From positions 12,138,998 through 12,202,997 of the forward strand of contig NC_051082.1 of assembly GCF_004664715.2 (NCBI RefSeq): a DNA stretch of 64,000 nt, in the 5' to 3' direction. Origin of the DNA: Peromyscus leucopus (lineage: Eukaryota; Chordata; Mammalia; Rodentia; Cricetidae). Positions 45,339-55,675 of this stretch are shown here, in pieces. A model generated the notes under the pieces. It worked only from the letters and a program-made list of their open reading frames with translations. It had not been told where the DNA came from and ran no database searches. Position 1 is the first letter of the stretch. Every line of letters starts with the position of its first letter. The position numbers were made by a program, and so were the translations under genes.

Positions 45339-45657
45339 TTGGGGAGGTGGAGGGGCCAATGAACACAGTCCAGAGGGGATGGAGGCCTTTCTGGTGTAGG
45401 GTCTCTTGCCTGCCCATCCCCATGCACCCAGGCTGCATCCTTCAGAACAGTTAGATGTGATCGGATCACCATGCCCTTCAACCAAGGGGGCACTCAGTTC
45501 AGCCTTAACTCCCCAGGCCGGTTCGGGCCTCCAGCACTCACGCTGTATGGGTTGCTTGTGGCTGCTGTGAGAAAATGATCACAGGCTTAGCCGTTTAAAA
45601 TGCCACAGATATGAGAGCTTGCAGTTCCGGGTCAGGGGTCCTTCAGTGAAGATACCC
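45339..45657. repeat. Inverted duplication, arm B
   Basis: Reverse-complement partner of 46108-46443. I aligned the blocks by eye: 7 mismatches over about 240 nt (45382-45620), so about 97% identity, plus one extra stretch of about 18 nt (GGTGGT-rich) in the right arm. Contains caccatgcccttcaaccaag and tatgggttgcttgtggctgc. Confidence 0.93.
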
Positions 45658-45670
45658 ACCGGGTTGGTCC

Positions 45671-45828
45671 CCGTCTCCCCAGGCTCTCCCCCCTCAAATC
45701 GCTTTTGGACAGCATGTTGTATCACAGCAGTAGAGATGAAACTAGAAAGCACAAGCACATGTGTGTGCACACGCGCACACACACAGTAGTAATAACAATA
45801 TGGAGCCTGGGAAGAGCCTGGGGTGCTA
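45671..45828. repeat. Inverted duplication, arm A'
   Basis: Reverse complement of arm A: ccgtctccccaggctctccc, tgttgtatcacagcagtag, agatgaaactagaaagcac, a short CA/CG repeat, then atggagcctgggaagagcc. It begins only about 14 nt after arm B ends. Confidence 0.85.
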
Positions 45829-45954
45829 AAGAGTCCACTTATAGCCACTCTACTCTTCTGGCGCCGGTCTCGGTGAACCTGGAATTCGGATCACAGCCAG
45901 CAAGCTCCCATGAGTCTCTCGTCTCCTCCCTTCCCATGCCATGGTCACAGACAT

Positions 45955-46040
45955 TTTATGTGGGCGCCGGGGACCTGAACTCAGGTCCTCACGCTTATGC
46001 AGCAAGCTTCTTACCCACTGAGCCATCCTCCCCAGCCCCC
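45955..46040 (-). repeat. B4-type SINE fragment
   Basis: ggggacctgaactcaggtcc, tcacgcttatgcagcaagc and ttacccactgagccatcctc. Lies in the spacer of the B/B' inverted repeat. Confidence 0.75.
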
Positions 46041-46107
46041 TCACCCTCAAGAAGCTGGAAAGGTGAGACATCCGCAGACCTCCAGGGGCAGTGCAGCCCA
46101 GTAGGTA

Positions 46108-46443
46108 TATCTTCGCTGAAGGACCCCTGACCCGGAACTGCAAGCTCTCCTATCTGTGGCATTTTAAATGGCTAAGCCTGTGATCATTTTCTCACAGCAG
46201 CCACAAGCAACCCATACAGCGTGAGTGCTGGAGGCCCAAACCGGCCTGGGGAGTTAAGGCTGAACTGAGTGCCCTCTTGGTTGAAGGGCATGGTGATCCG
46301 ATCACATCAAACTGTTCTGAAGGATACAGCCTGGGTGCATGGGGATGGGCAGGCAAGAGACGCTACACCAGAAAGGCCTCCATCCCTTCATTCCCCCCAC
46401 CACCACCACCCGGGCTGTGTTCATTGGCCCCTCCACCTCCCCA
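46108..46443. repeat. Inverted duplication, arm B'
   Basis: Reverse complement of arm B, separated from it by about 450 nt that includes arm A' and a B4 fragment. See the entry at 45339 for alignment. Confidence 0.93.
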
Positions 46444-47835
46444 CTCCAGAGAGAGGCTTTTGGTAGGACAAGGAGGGGGTAAAGCATCAGCCACAGGCTC
46501 CCGATGGAAGATCAGAGACAAAACAAGAAAAAGGAAAGCGGAGAGGCGTGAGGAGGAGACGGGAGAAGGGAGGGCAGGTGGGCTGCAGGAACCCCTGGGT
46601 TCATCCTGCATGGCCAGACAGATTCTTCTCACCAGCAAAAGGGGCTCGTCCTCAGAGCTCACTGCACCCCCCGGGGAAACAGCCAGGTAATTACAGAGGC
46701 GCCACAGCAGGGCTCAGGGAGACAGATGAGTCGGTATTACTTATTAATCAGCCAGTTTGGTGTTATCGGGCAAGGCGCCGCACACCGCCGGGGACTTGGA
46801 CTTGGCGATTGGATCCTTGGTTCCTCTTCCTGCTGGTGGTGTGACCTTGGCCTCGTGGCTGACATACTCCAAGCCTCGGTTTCTCACTAGAGAAGGGGGT
46901 GTAGACCACCTCCCCTGCCTGCCTCCATTCTGCTGGGGGCGGGGGGAGGTTCCACGGAGCCGAGCGCTGTGAATGAGGGCCCCGTTCGTTCACCACAACA
47001 GCGGCTGTCTTGAAGCACCTACTCTGTGCACCTTTCATCCCCAAGGATTGTAGCCGAGCAGGTGGCGCCCGATCAGCAGCAGGTAGAGATCTGTAGCAGG
47101 TAGTGTAAGAATAATCAGGTAGTCAGGGGGCCAGGTTTCAGAGCAGAGTCGCCAAGTTTCAAATCCCACGTAAGAGCTGAACGGCTTTGGGAAAGTCACT
47201 AAGCCTCTCTGTGCTGTACGCCAGTTTGTAGCACTCCTGCGCAGCGCCACACACCGGGTCACACTTCCTTTTTATCTCCAGGATCTTGGCGCCATCGCTT
47301 GCGTTGGAATCAACCCCTAAGGTGTGCTAGGTTCTGACTGCTTGGTCCCCCACTTAAGCCTGTGAAGCAGGACAGACAGCCTACCACAGGAGGCTGAAAG
47401 AAGCCACCACTGTCCTCTCCTTCCTCTTTCTGGCTTGTAAATAACAAGTTATGGCCACTGAGGGCTGCACTGCACCTCCACAGAGCCCCAACCAGAGCTG
47501 GGATCTGTCAGGGGGAAAGGCGGGTCACTGGCAGGAGCCCCAAGTCTTCAAGGTGTGCTGCTTGCTATCTTGGGACAAAGCCAAGAGACTCTGGGCTGAG
47601 TGGCCAAGGCAGGCAGAGGGGCAGGTGAGGGGCGGGGTCCCTTTCGTGGAGTCAAGGTGGAGGAGGGTGGGGCCAAAGGAAAAAAAGCAGGAAGCAAAGA
47701 GAGCGCAGAGGACCAGCAACTGGAGAGATGAGCTCAGATGTCCCCACGCCCACCGAGGCGTGGAGAATGGATGGGCTGACATTTGCTGGAAAATTCCAAT
47801 TTCTCCCCCAGCTCTTAAAAAAAAGGGGGGGGATG
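46444..47835. other. Non-coding with reverse MIRs
   Basis: MIR in reverse at about 46790-46905 (gtgtgaccttggcctcgtgg, aagcctcggtttctcac) and 47100-47250 (gggaaagtcactaagcctct). No exon recognised. Confidence 0.5.
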
Positions 47836-48025
47836 TGTTTATTTTATCATGTGTATGGGTGTTCTGTCTGCCTGGATTTCTGTGCACCATGTGCATGCCT
47901 GGTGCCTGTGGAGGTCAGAAGAGGGCATGGGATCCCCTGGAACTGGAGTTATGGGGGAGGGGGTGAACCTAGATCCTCTGAAAGAACAGCCAGTGCTCTT
48001 AACTGCTCAGCTGTCTCTCCAGCCC
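47836..48025 (-). repeat. B2/B3 SINE
   Basis: tttatcatgtgtatgggtg, gaggtcagaagagggcatgg, gatcccctggaactggagtt, ccagtgctcttaactgctca, gctgtctctccagccc. Confidence 0.9.
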
Positions 48026-48072
48026 TTCTTCCCCAGTTTTATTGTATCTCCATGTTTTTTATTATAGTTAAG

Positions 48073-48074
<2 letters not shown>

Positions 48075-48106
<32 letters not shown>
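48075..48106. repeat. (GT)n microsatellite
   Basis: About 16 GT units. Confidence 0.95.
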
Positions 48107-48111
<5 letters not shown>

Positions 48112-48438
48112 TGTGTGTATGAATGTGTGAGTCTGTGTTCGTGTGCGTGTGCACACCTGTGCATGCCTGAATAGAGGCCAGAGATCAACTTTGGATCTTC
48201 CTCAGGCATTCTCCCTGTATTTTTTGAGACAATATCTCTCACTGCACCTGGAGCCATTTCAGAAAAACCAGCTGACCAACAAGTCCCCAGGATCTACTGC
48301 CTCTCCTTCCATGGCCCTGGGGTAACAGACACGGTCCACTGCCATGCCCAGCTTTTACACGGGTCCTGGGGATTTGAACTCGGGTCCTCAGGCTGTACAG
48401 CACGCACCTTACCCACTGAGTCATCTTTCAAGCTCCAG
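48107..48438 (-). repeat. B4-type SINE
   Basis: GT-rich start, gaggccagagatcaactttg, tttgagacaatatctctcac, ttttacacgggtcctgggg, atttgaactcgggtcctcag, ttacccactgagtcatcttt. Confidence 0.75.
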
Positions 48439-49261
48439 TTTTCAAAAACCGTCATCTTAATGCAGAAACCACGGATACAGACGACTGAGGCTCCATTTCT
48501 CTGAGCCACGGGCCTCAGAAGAGAGGCAAGAGTCCCAAATCCCGGTGCAGTGTGAGCGAGCCCACGGAGAGCTGTGGGAGGCTTCTTTCTGTTGAGTTAG
48601 GTAGGAAGATAATGAATAAGGTTACATCCTCAGAGACCAGGGAAGCAGGGCTGGGAGTAGGGAAGCCACGTGACGAGCCCCTCACTGCCCAGAGCGTCTC
48701 TCCCTCCCTCCCCCAGCATTCCCTGCACATCTGGGGAGCATCTCCCCTCCCAGGAGCTCTCTCAACACCACGGTTATGTAATCTTAGCGCAGCATGACAG
48801 ATAAGCGGCAAGCTTGGGAAAGGCAGAGACAAGCTGAACTTGTACCAAGATCCCCACTTGGCCAAGCGAGGAGGGCCGGGCAGAGCGCAGCAGCGGAGAG
48901 GGAGAGATGGCTAAGGCGCTGACCTGGGAGTGGCAGGGCGCTTTGGTACAGCCTCTCCAAAGGCAGTGGAGGGCAGTGGTCAGAACCTTGACAGCTGCAT
49001 GCACCTGCATGTGACCCTTAGAACCTGCCCAGGAATTTCACCTAAGGAAATAATCAGATGTCCATCTGAGAAAGATCGCGACAGCGCTCGTGTAACAACA
49101 GCAAACTGGAAACAGCCTGAACGTCCAACGGTAGGAGATTGTCTGGCTCATGCGTGGGGAGGTCGTGCAGGCCTGTGCCATCCTGGCCCCCTCTCTAACT
49201 CCAAAGACAGTTTAATCTCCATGTTACAGTTTCAAGAATAGTGGCTCTGTCTGCTTAATAA
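48439..49261. other. Non-coding, nothing recognised
   Basis: No repeat or exon identified; two small frames overlap on opposite strands without domain signal. Confidence 0.5.
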
Positions 49262-49440
49262 ACTCCCCAAGCAGGCCAGGCTGGCCGGCCACTGAGTCCC
49301 GGGGATCCTCCTGCCTCCACGACACAGCAGTGGGATTGTAAGCCCATGAGTCCACAGCTGGCTTTTATGGAGGTACTGGGGATGGACCTCAGGCCTTCAC
49401 ACTTTTGCAGCAAGCAACACCTACCAAGCCATGCCCCAAC
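49262..49440 (-). repeat. B4-type SINE
   Basis: caggctggccggccactgag, tcccggggatcctcctgcct, ttttatggaggtactgggg, cttttgcagcaagcaacacc. Confidence 0.65.
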
Positions 49441-49790
49441 CATGGCAGGGTAGTTTTGATCGTCAGCTTGATCTGATTGAGGGACTCCACTCCATGCCTG
49501 TATCCTGGCTTTGAGGAAGGGCCCCTTGGTGTCACTGCTCCACTCCGTCCTGTCTCCATCGTCCCACAGCCTCCTCTCCTCTGTCTGTGCCTGGGAATAG
49601 TTCTCTCTTCTTCACATAAGGGCACGAATCACTAGCGGGTAAGGGTCCGCCCTGACCCAGGATGACCTCATCTTAGCCCATAGAATTTCATCTGCAGAGA
49701 CCCTGTTTTCAAATAAGGCCACATCCGAAGGTTACAGATGGACATGGATTTGGGGGGAACGCTGTTGACCCCATCACAAAGAGGGTAGAC
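49441..49790. repeat. Ancient mammalian interspersed repeat (L1M-like)
   Basis: gatgacctcatcttagccca, catctgcagagaccctgttt, tcaaataaggccacatcc and atttggggggaacgctgttg resemble a very old mammalian repeat also seen in human DNA. Family is uncertain. Confidence 0.45.
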
Positions 49791-50621
49791 AGCCACCACT
49801 GGGGTGTTAGGCTGTGCTGTGAGGCAATTGCAATCTCTCTTGCCTCAGTTTCCCCATTCCACAAATACTAAGCTAACAGCTATATACATTGTTTTGGATC
49901 TGAGAGACATTTCACAAACAGGTTATTATCTATGACCACCATAAGAAAACACCTCTCAGATGCCCAGCAGAGGAAGCTTCATGGACCCAGGGCTCCAGCT
50001 GCCCGGCTCTCAAACCCATCGGTGCGAATGAGGCCAGGCCTCTATGGGCAGCTTCTGGCTGATGGCTGCTGGCTGCCGGGACGTTAAAGCAGGCTTCTTC
50101 CTGGGGGTTGCAGGGAGGACTCTTCTGACAGGGATGAGGATGGAGGGCTTCTCATGCATTCCTGAACCGTCTCTAGCCCGAAGGAAGTCCAAGACACCCA
50201 GCCTCCTTTCCCTCTCCCCTCTCTGCAGGCTCTGGAGCCTTCCCTGCCTCCCAGCAGGTTGTCCCACAGGCTTCCCTCTAATTGGATGCTGGCACCCTGG
50301 TTCTTGTCTTGTGATACCTTCCAGGAGGACCCAGGCCAACACCTTATCCCTCAGGCCACCCTTGTCTGCTAAGCACCCACACAGTTCCCAGAAACCCTAT
50401 CCTTCCAGTAGACAGTCTCTCCCTCTCAGCCAGCCCTGGAAGATTTTGGAAGTTCTCTCTGTGGTCCAGGCACTGGCACCCACCCAAGCCTGACCAATTC
50501 ATCTACTTTACTCCATGAACACAATGATTGATATGGAAAAATGGGTCAAGAGAGCCTCGGTGAGTTAATGGGATTCTGATCTGAAGTTTCTGTTGATTTC
50601 CTAGGGAAAGAGGCTGTCTTG
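49791..50621. other. Non-coding, nothing recognised
   Basis: A 149-codon plus-strand frame at 50044-50493 has no start context, domain or splice partner that supports a gene. Confidence 0.5.
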
Positions 50622-50865
50622 GGTTGGGGGGAGGGGGGCTTGGTAGCAGAGCATTTGCCTAGCAAGCTTAAGGCCCTGGCTTCCAATCTCAGTATTAGGG
50701 TGGGATGGGGGGAAACCAGGCATGGTGGCACATGCCTGTAATTCCAACAGTGGGGAGACCGAAACAGGGTACATCACATAAAGAGTCCAAAGCTGTCCTG
50801 GGCTACATAGGACATAGAACATAGAACATAGCATGATCCTGCCTTGAAAACAGAGAGGGGGAGGA
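50622..50865 (+). repeat. B4-type SINE (ID + B1)
   Basis: ID head (ggcttggtagcagagcattt, gcctagcaagcttaaggccc) followed by B1 (accaggcatggtggcacatg, cctgtaattccaacagtggg), with a small catagaa tandem. Confidence 0.85.
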
Positions 50866-50892
50866 GGGGACATAAGGAGAGGCACGTCATTT

Positions 50893-51010
50893 TTTATTTT
50901 AGTTTTCACGACAGGATCTCACTATATACCCCTGGCTGGCCTTGAACTCACAGAGAGCTGCCTGCCTCTGCCTTCTGAGCGCTGGAATTAAAGGAGAGCG
51001 CTGCCATGGG
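50893..51010 (-). repeat. B1 SINE
   Basis: gacaggatctcactatatac, ccctggctggccttgaactc, ctgcctctgccttctgagcg, gctggaattaaaggagagcg. Confidence 0.85.
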
Positions 51011-51204
51011 CAGTGAGAACCCTCTTTATTGCAGTCACTAAGTGGCTAGAACGTAAGCCCACGGCGGCTGGAGGCATCGCATCCTGTGGCCTGAGACCGA
51101 CATCTCTGCAAAAGAGCAAGAAAGGGAAACTGAGTCCTGATGCTAACAGAGCACCTGGATCCAGCCATGCCTGAAGCTCCTGTACCTTCCCATAATACAA
51201 ATCA

Positions 51205-51627
51205 ATTCTTCCTCCTTCTCCTCCTCCTCCCCTTCCTCTTCTACTTCTTCACCTCTCCTCCTCTTCTTCCTCCTCCTCTTCTTCCTTCTCTTCCTCCTCC
51301 TCTTCCTCACCCTCCTCCTCTTCCTCCTTTTCTTCCTTCTCTTCCTCCTCCTCACCCTCCTCCTCTTCCTCCTCCTCTTCCTCACCCTCCTCCTCTTCCT
51401 CCTCCTCCTCTTCCTCACCCTCCTCCTCTTCCTCACCCTCCTCCTCTTCCTCCTCCTCTTCTTCCTTCTCTTCTTCCTCCTTCTCACCCTCCTCCTCTTC
51501 CTCCTCCTCTTCCTCCTCTTCCTCACCCTCCTCCTCTTCTTCCTTCTCTTCCTCCTCCTTCTCACCCTCCTCCTCTTCCTCCTCCTCCTCTTCCTCACCC
51601 TCCTCCTCTTCCTCCTCCTTTGCCCCC
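51205..51627. repeat. 420-bp pyrimidine tract of CCT/CTT triplets
   Basis: The + strand is built of CTC, CTT, TTC and CCT triplets with recurring cctcctcttcctc and caccctcctcctcttcctcc motifs (the latter about every 30-60 nt). Only isolated A residues (in TCACC or CTAC) interrupt it. Triplet periodicity makes all frames open: poly-Pro/Leu on +, poly-Glu or Lys/Arg on -. These frames are artefacts. Confidence 0.95.
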
Positions 51628-51968
51628 TCCATTTTCACTCTAGTCTCTTTGAGTCAGGCATTCCGAACTTTTTAAAAACTCCAAGTCCCTGGCACCGTTT
51701 CTTTCCAATGAGAGCCGGAGTTGCGCCCGTGGCTTCAGGAGAGAAACCACACACACACACCGTCAAACACACATCAAGGGTGGGTAAGATGGATTCGTTT
51801 GATTCGGCACACGATCTGCTCACAGAGCTTCGGGATGAAGGAGTGAAAGGAAGGATCCAAGCAGCTTCCATGGAGCTTGTCGGCTTTTTAAAGCTAGCCT
51901 CTCCCAAATTAGGACTTCCAAATATAATCTCTCCCTGTCGACAGCTCCCAGTACCTAGACAGCGACGT

Positions 51969-51978
51969 CTAAAAATAA
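51969..51978. promoter_or_regulatory. MEF2 consensus site
   Basis: CTAAAAATAA fits YTAWWWWTAR perfectly. Confidence 0.45.
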
Positions 51979-52007
51979 GAGGGGACGGGAATCTGTCTGT
52001 TTTCTGA

Positions 52008-52014
52008 TGACTCA
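52008..52014. promoter_or_regulatory. AP-1 (FOS/JUN) site
   Basis: TGACTCA in the context gatgactcagtaac, 30 bp from the MEF2 word. Confidence 0.45.
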
Positions 52015-52172
52015 GTAACACATTTGCTCTCTGGCATTTCTGAAGAGAGGGGGTTTCCTCCTCCTTAAAATGCTGAGAGCTGCGGGGCGTCTATTGATAC
52101 ATTTGTTCGGCTCTTCTCCCTGAGTGTGGGCTCTCTGGGGGAATGCCGGTGCCTCCCATATGGAAGGGAAGT

Positions 52173-52180
52173 TGACGTCA
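52173..52180. promoter_or_regulatory. Full CRE palindrome
   Basis: TGACGTCA, the perfect CREB/ATF palindrome, in the context aagttgacgtcacaccc. CpG-containing full CREs are rare by chance in rodent introns. Confidence 0.5.
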
Positions 52181-52323
52181 CACCCATCCTATCAGTTACA
52201 TTTTAGGTTCATCCTGTGTGGTGGAGGGGGACCCTGGTGACGTTGGCTTGGGAATAAACAAAGGCCCAGCACAGCCAAGCCTGGACAAGGCCTTGTCCTG
52301 CTTGAGCATAAAGAGAGTTCCTG

Positions 52324-52512
52324 GAGAGGTAATCCAAGCCGGGCAGTGGTGGTGCACACCTTTAATCCCAGCACTCAGGAGGCAGAGCCAGGCAGATCTC
52401 TGTGAGTTCGAGGCCAGCCTGGTCTACAGAGTGAGTTCCAGGAAAGGCTCCAAAGCTACACAGAGAAACCCTGTCTTGGAAAAAGAGAGAGAGAGACAGA
52501 GAGGTAATCCAA
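52324..52512 (+). mobile_element. Young cricetid-type B1 with 14-bp target-site duplication
   Basis: The B1 body (52338-52498) starts gccgggcagtggtggtgcac and has the cricetid-like 3' half aggaaaggctccaaagctac. It is flanked by gagaggtaatccaa at 52324-52337 and 52499-52512, an exact duplication, so the insertion is recent. Confidence 0.95.
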
Positions 52513-53666
52513 AAAGGTGTCCTAAGCAGGGTCAAATTGGAGCCTGTTTCAGACTCGATCTCTCTCCCTTGGAAATAAAAATAAATAGCTCATTCATGGT
52601 CCACAGTGAACAGGAAGAAAGCAAACATCCCGGGCAATCCCTCTCCCTCTCTAGGTTAGGTGGGTCTGTTACATGCCAGGGCCTTTGTGCCCCTGGTTCA
52701 GCTTTGACAGCCAAGGAAAAAGACACCTAAATGTTCTTTAAATAGATTACCGCCCTGGCTGTCCGGACAACAAATGGCTAAAGGACACTGACGTACAGCG
52801 ACGCCACGGAAGCTCTACCGACTGCCTCGTCCCTCTGTGCAAAGGAGAGCAGCAGGCAGGCAGCGGTAATGTCGACACGGGGACCAGAACCCTCAACCCC
52901 AGACCCTAGGGACAGGACCATGCAGACCAGTGACTGGAGACAATAACACAGCCTGAGAGCGGTTGCGTCTTCTGAGAGAGTCCTGCAGACCCCGCTCCAA
53001 GCCACAGCTGTGTGTGCATGATGCCACCTCATCGATAGGGCTTCTAACGGCCTCACAGAACTATGGGTGCATGATAGGTCAGCCACAAAAATAAAAGACC
53101 TAATGCTTTTTTTTTTCCCTGTGCATGCTCCTTGCCACGGGACTTGGCAGATCTGCCAGTGGAGGTAGAATCAGTTTCTCCAGCCTCTGAATTGGGGTTC
53201 AGCCTGCACTTTGCTCTAGCCATAAATGCTGTTCAAGGCCCCATAGCATCTGACACCCACCCTCTCTGTCTTCCATCTCTGCCTCTACCATGGTCCATGC
53301 TGGTCTGCCAGAAGACAAGCGTCCTCAAGCCAAGGCCATCGTAGACCGGCTAGTACCCAGAGTCGCAGCAGAGCCAGCAAGATGAGCCAAGCCCTACACA
53401 GATCAGCATAGGTATCTATAGACTGTGGAGACGTACACACATGTGCATCAATAGAGTCACTGGGGTTTTGTGGTCGTTTCTTACACAGTGCTGCCGTAGC
53501 AGTCGCTAACTGATACAACGAGGAAGTGACTTGCTAATAACCCATTCCACAGCAGGTATTCAATAAGCGCTCATTAAACTCTACCTGTCTGACACCACAG
53601 TGTATTTGATCAATAAGCTATACCAGAGTACACCTTTCTGCCTCTTTATTTCTATTTTTAAACCCT
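52513..53666. other. Non-coding, nothing recognised
   Basis: T11-type run at 53107. 53340-53520 resembles decayed L1-type 3' DNA but I cannot place it. Confidence 0.45.
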
Positions 53667-53850
53667 CTAGGGATTGGCAAGGTGGCTCAGCAGATAAAGG
53701 GAGTTGTGGCCAAGCTTGACAATCTGAATTTGATCCTGGGGATCCACATGGTAGAGAGAACTGACTCCCACAGGCTGCCCTCTGACCTCCACTGGCACTA
53801 TAGGATTCAAGTGCACATACAACAAATAAATGTTTATATATATATAATAT
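53667..53850 (+). repeat. tRNA-derived SINE (B2/B3-related), diverged
   Basis: gggattggcaaggtggctca, gcagataaagggagttgtgg, aatttgatcctggggatcca, tgccctctgacctccactgg and a terminal aataaatg then TATATA. Confidence 0.6.
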
Positions 53851-54120
53851 ATTGAATAAATAGCCTTCCCTTTCTTTTCTCTCCCACCCCTTATCCTAAG
53901 TCTGATAATGTAACTCAGTCCCTGCTTTATTAGGAAGTCCCTCAGGAAAAAGAAGTGTTAAATAGTGAGAAAAAATGTTTGACATAAGTATAATTCATTC
54001 CTGAAAACAAACCTCAGTTTTTATGTTCTAATGGCTAGATGTTAATGAAGGGTTAATGTGACAAGCATCCATCACACACAAGCAAAAAGTAATTAAAATA
54101 AAAATAGAAGAAAAGGACTG

Positions 54121-54275
54121 TCAGCTGGATGGTGGTAGCTCATGCCTTTAATCCCAGCACTCGGGAGGCAGAGCCAGGTGAATCTCTGTGAGTTCGAGGC
54201 CAGCCTGGTCTACAAAGTGAGATCCAGGATAGGCACCAAAACTACACGGAGAAACCTTGTCTTGAAAAAAAAAAA
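54121..54275 (+). repeat. B1 SINE, cricetid-like
   Basis: gcctttaatcccagcactcg, gtgagttcgaggccagcctg, gtctacaaagtgagatccag, gataggcaccaaaactacac, followed by a poly-A tail. Confidence 0.93.
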
Positions 54276-54296
54276 AGAAAAAGAAAAGAAAAGGTC

Positions 54297-54642
54297 TGAC
54301 TTAGGCTTTCCATTGCTATGAAGAGACACCTTAACCACAGCAACTCTTATAAAGGAAAACATTTCATTGGGGTGGCTTGCAGCTTCAAAGGTTTAGTCCA
54401 TTATCATCATGGCAGGACATGGCGGCATGCAAGCAGACATGGTGCTGGAGAAGGAGCTGAGAGTCCTACATTTTGAACTGCAGGCAGCAGGAGTCTGTGT
54501 CTACACTGAGTATAGCTTGAGCATAGCCCACACCCACAATGACACACTTACTCCAACAGGGCCACACCTCCTAATAGTACCACTCCCTATGAGCTCATGG
54601 GAGCCAATTACATCCAAACCACCACAAGGACACAGCTAAATT
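54297..54642 (-). repeat. Rodent L1/Lx-like 3' end
   Basis: Reverse of the element at 5291: tccattgctatgaagagaca, cagcaactcttataaaggaa, tccattatcatcatggcagg, gacatggtgctggagaagg, gccacacctcctaatagtac. Confidence 0.7.
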
Positions 54643-55246
54643 CCCTACCACCATCCCATCCCATCTTTGATCCCTAGCTTTTAACTGGTGAGTTTAGGCC
54701 ATTTATATTTATTATCATTGTGGTTCCATGTGGCAGAATTTCTTTCTGTCATCATATTTTGCATTTTCTCTACTCTGCTTTTACCATGGTCCCCTGATTC
54801 TTTTTTTAAGGGGGAAAAAAAGGATAAGAGGGCTGAAAGTGAGAAGAAATACATAAACTCAATTTGGACCAGCAATCTCAAGTTCAAAGCTGGGGTAAGA
54901 CCTCACATTGGACAAGAAATAGAGGGTAGTTTTTGCAACAGGGAGCTGAGCCCACCATTATTACATTTTACGTCTTCCACTGCCCGCGAAACGCCATCCC
55001 CAGTGCCATGTCTTAGGAGTTTCCTCCTGTTTAGATTCCACACAAGCCTAGGAGAAAAAAACCCATGAGCAGGGACCAAGCCCCAGCATACGAGGCTGCG
55101 GGAGATACGCTAGCTGAACCATAACAACCCTGAGAGCCCCACCCAGTGCTCACACAGCTCTGCTTGGTGGGTGCTGTTGTTGATATCTGAGGTCTGGAGA
55201 GGTAGCGTAGCTTCGGGGTGGAAGTGGTAAGACTTAAGCTGATGCT

Positions 55247-55248
<2 letters not shown>
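54643..55248. other. Non-coding, nothing recognised
   Basis: An A/G-rich patch at 54805-54860; the 126-codon frame at 54688-55068 has no family signature. Confidence 0.5.

Positions 55249-55284
<36 letters not shown>
55249..55284. repeat. Uninterrupted T36 run
   Basis: 36 T in a row with no recognisable retroposon body beside it. Confidence 0.93.
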
Positions 55285-55286
<2 letters not shown>

Positions 55287-55462
55287 CAAGCTATTGGTTA
55301 CAGCAGCAGAAAAGAGATTAGATCAGTGGATGAGTGTTCAAGACGGATAGACTTTGGACAATGTTTTCTCCATTCCTTACAGCTCTGAGTTTTTCTATAA
55401 TTAAAAATCATAAAAGCGAAATAAAATAAATAAAGCCAAAAAATTATGTTCGGGCAGATTTA

Positions 55463-55538
55463 TTCCCTCCCTCCCTCCTTCATTCCCTCCTTTTTCTTTC
55501 TTTCTTTCCTTCCTTCCTTCCTTCCTTCCTTCCTTCCT

Positions 55539-55569
<31 letters not shown>
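55463..55569. repeat. (CCTT)n(CTTT)n microsatellite
   Basis: CCCT/CCTC start, nine or more CCTT units, then CTTT units; pure pyrimidine for about 100 nt. Confidence 0.95.
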
Positions 55570-55579
55570 GTTTCTAATT

Positions 55580-55675
55580 TCTGACAGGGTCTCACTTTGG
55601 TAGCCCAGGTTAGCCTCAGTGCATATAAGCCTCCTCATCCCAAAGGCTGAGATTATACATGTAAGCCTCCATGGC
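55580..55675 (-). repeat. B1-related SINE, diverged
   Basis: gacagggtctcactttggta, gcccaggttagcctcag, caaaggctgagattatacat. The CCTT/CTTT array beside it probably grew from its tail. Confidence 0.65.

Larger units (their letters stand above)
51640..52200. promoter_or_regulatory. Candidate activity-dependent enhancer block
   Basis: About 560 nt free of recognised repeats, bounded by the pyrimidine tract and a young B1. Contains a MEF2 site CTAAAAATAA (51969-51978), an AP-1 site TGACTCA (52008-52014) and a full palindromic CRE TGACGTCA (52173-52180). These three factors are the classic neuronal activity inputs. No coding signal. Confidence 0.45.

Noticed and set aside
51140..51643. 167-codon proline/leucine-rich frame on + and 129-151-codon Glu or Arg/Lys frames on -
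   Set aside because: Pure translations of the CCT/CTT triplet tract; the triplet period keeps all frames open. No conserved domain.
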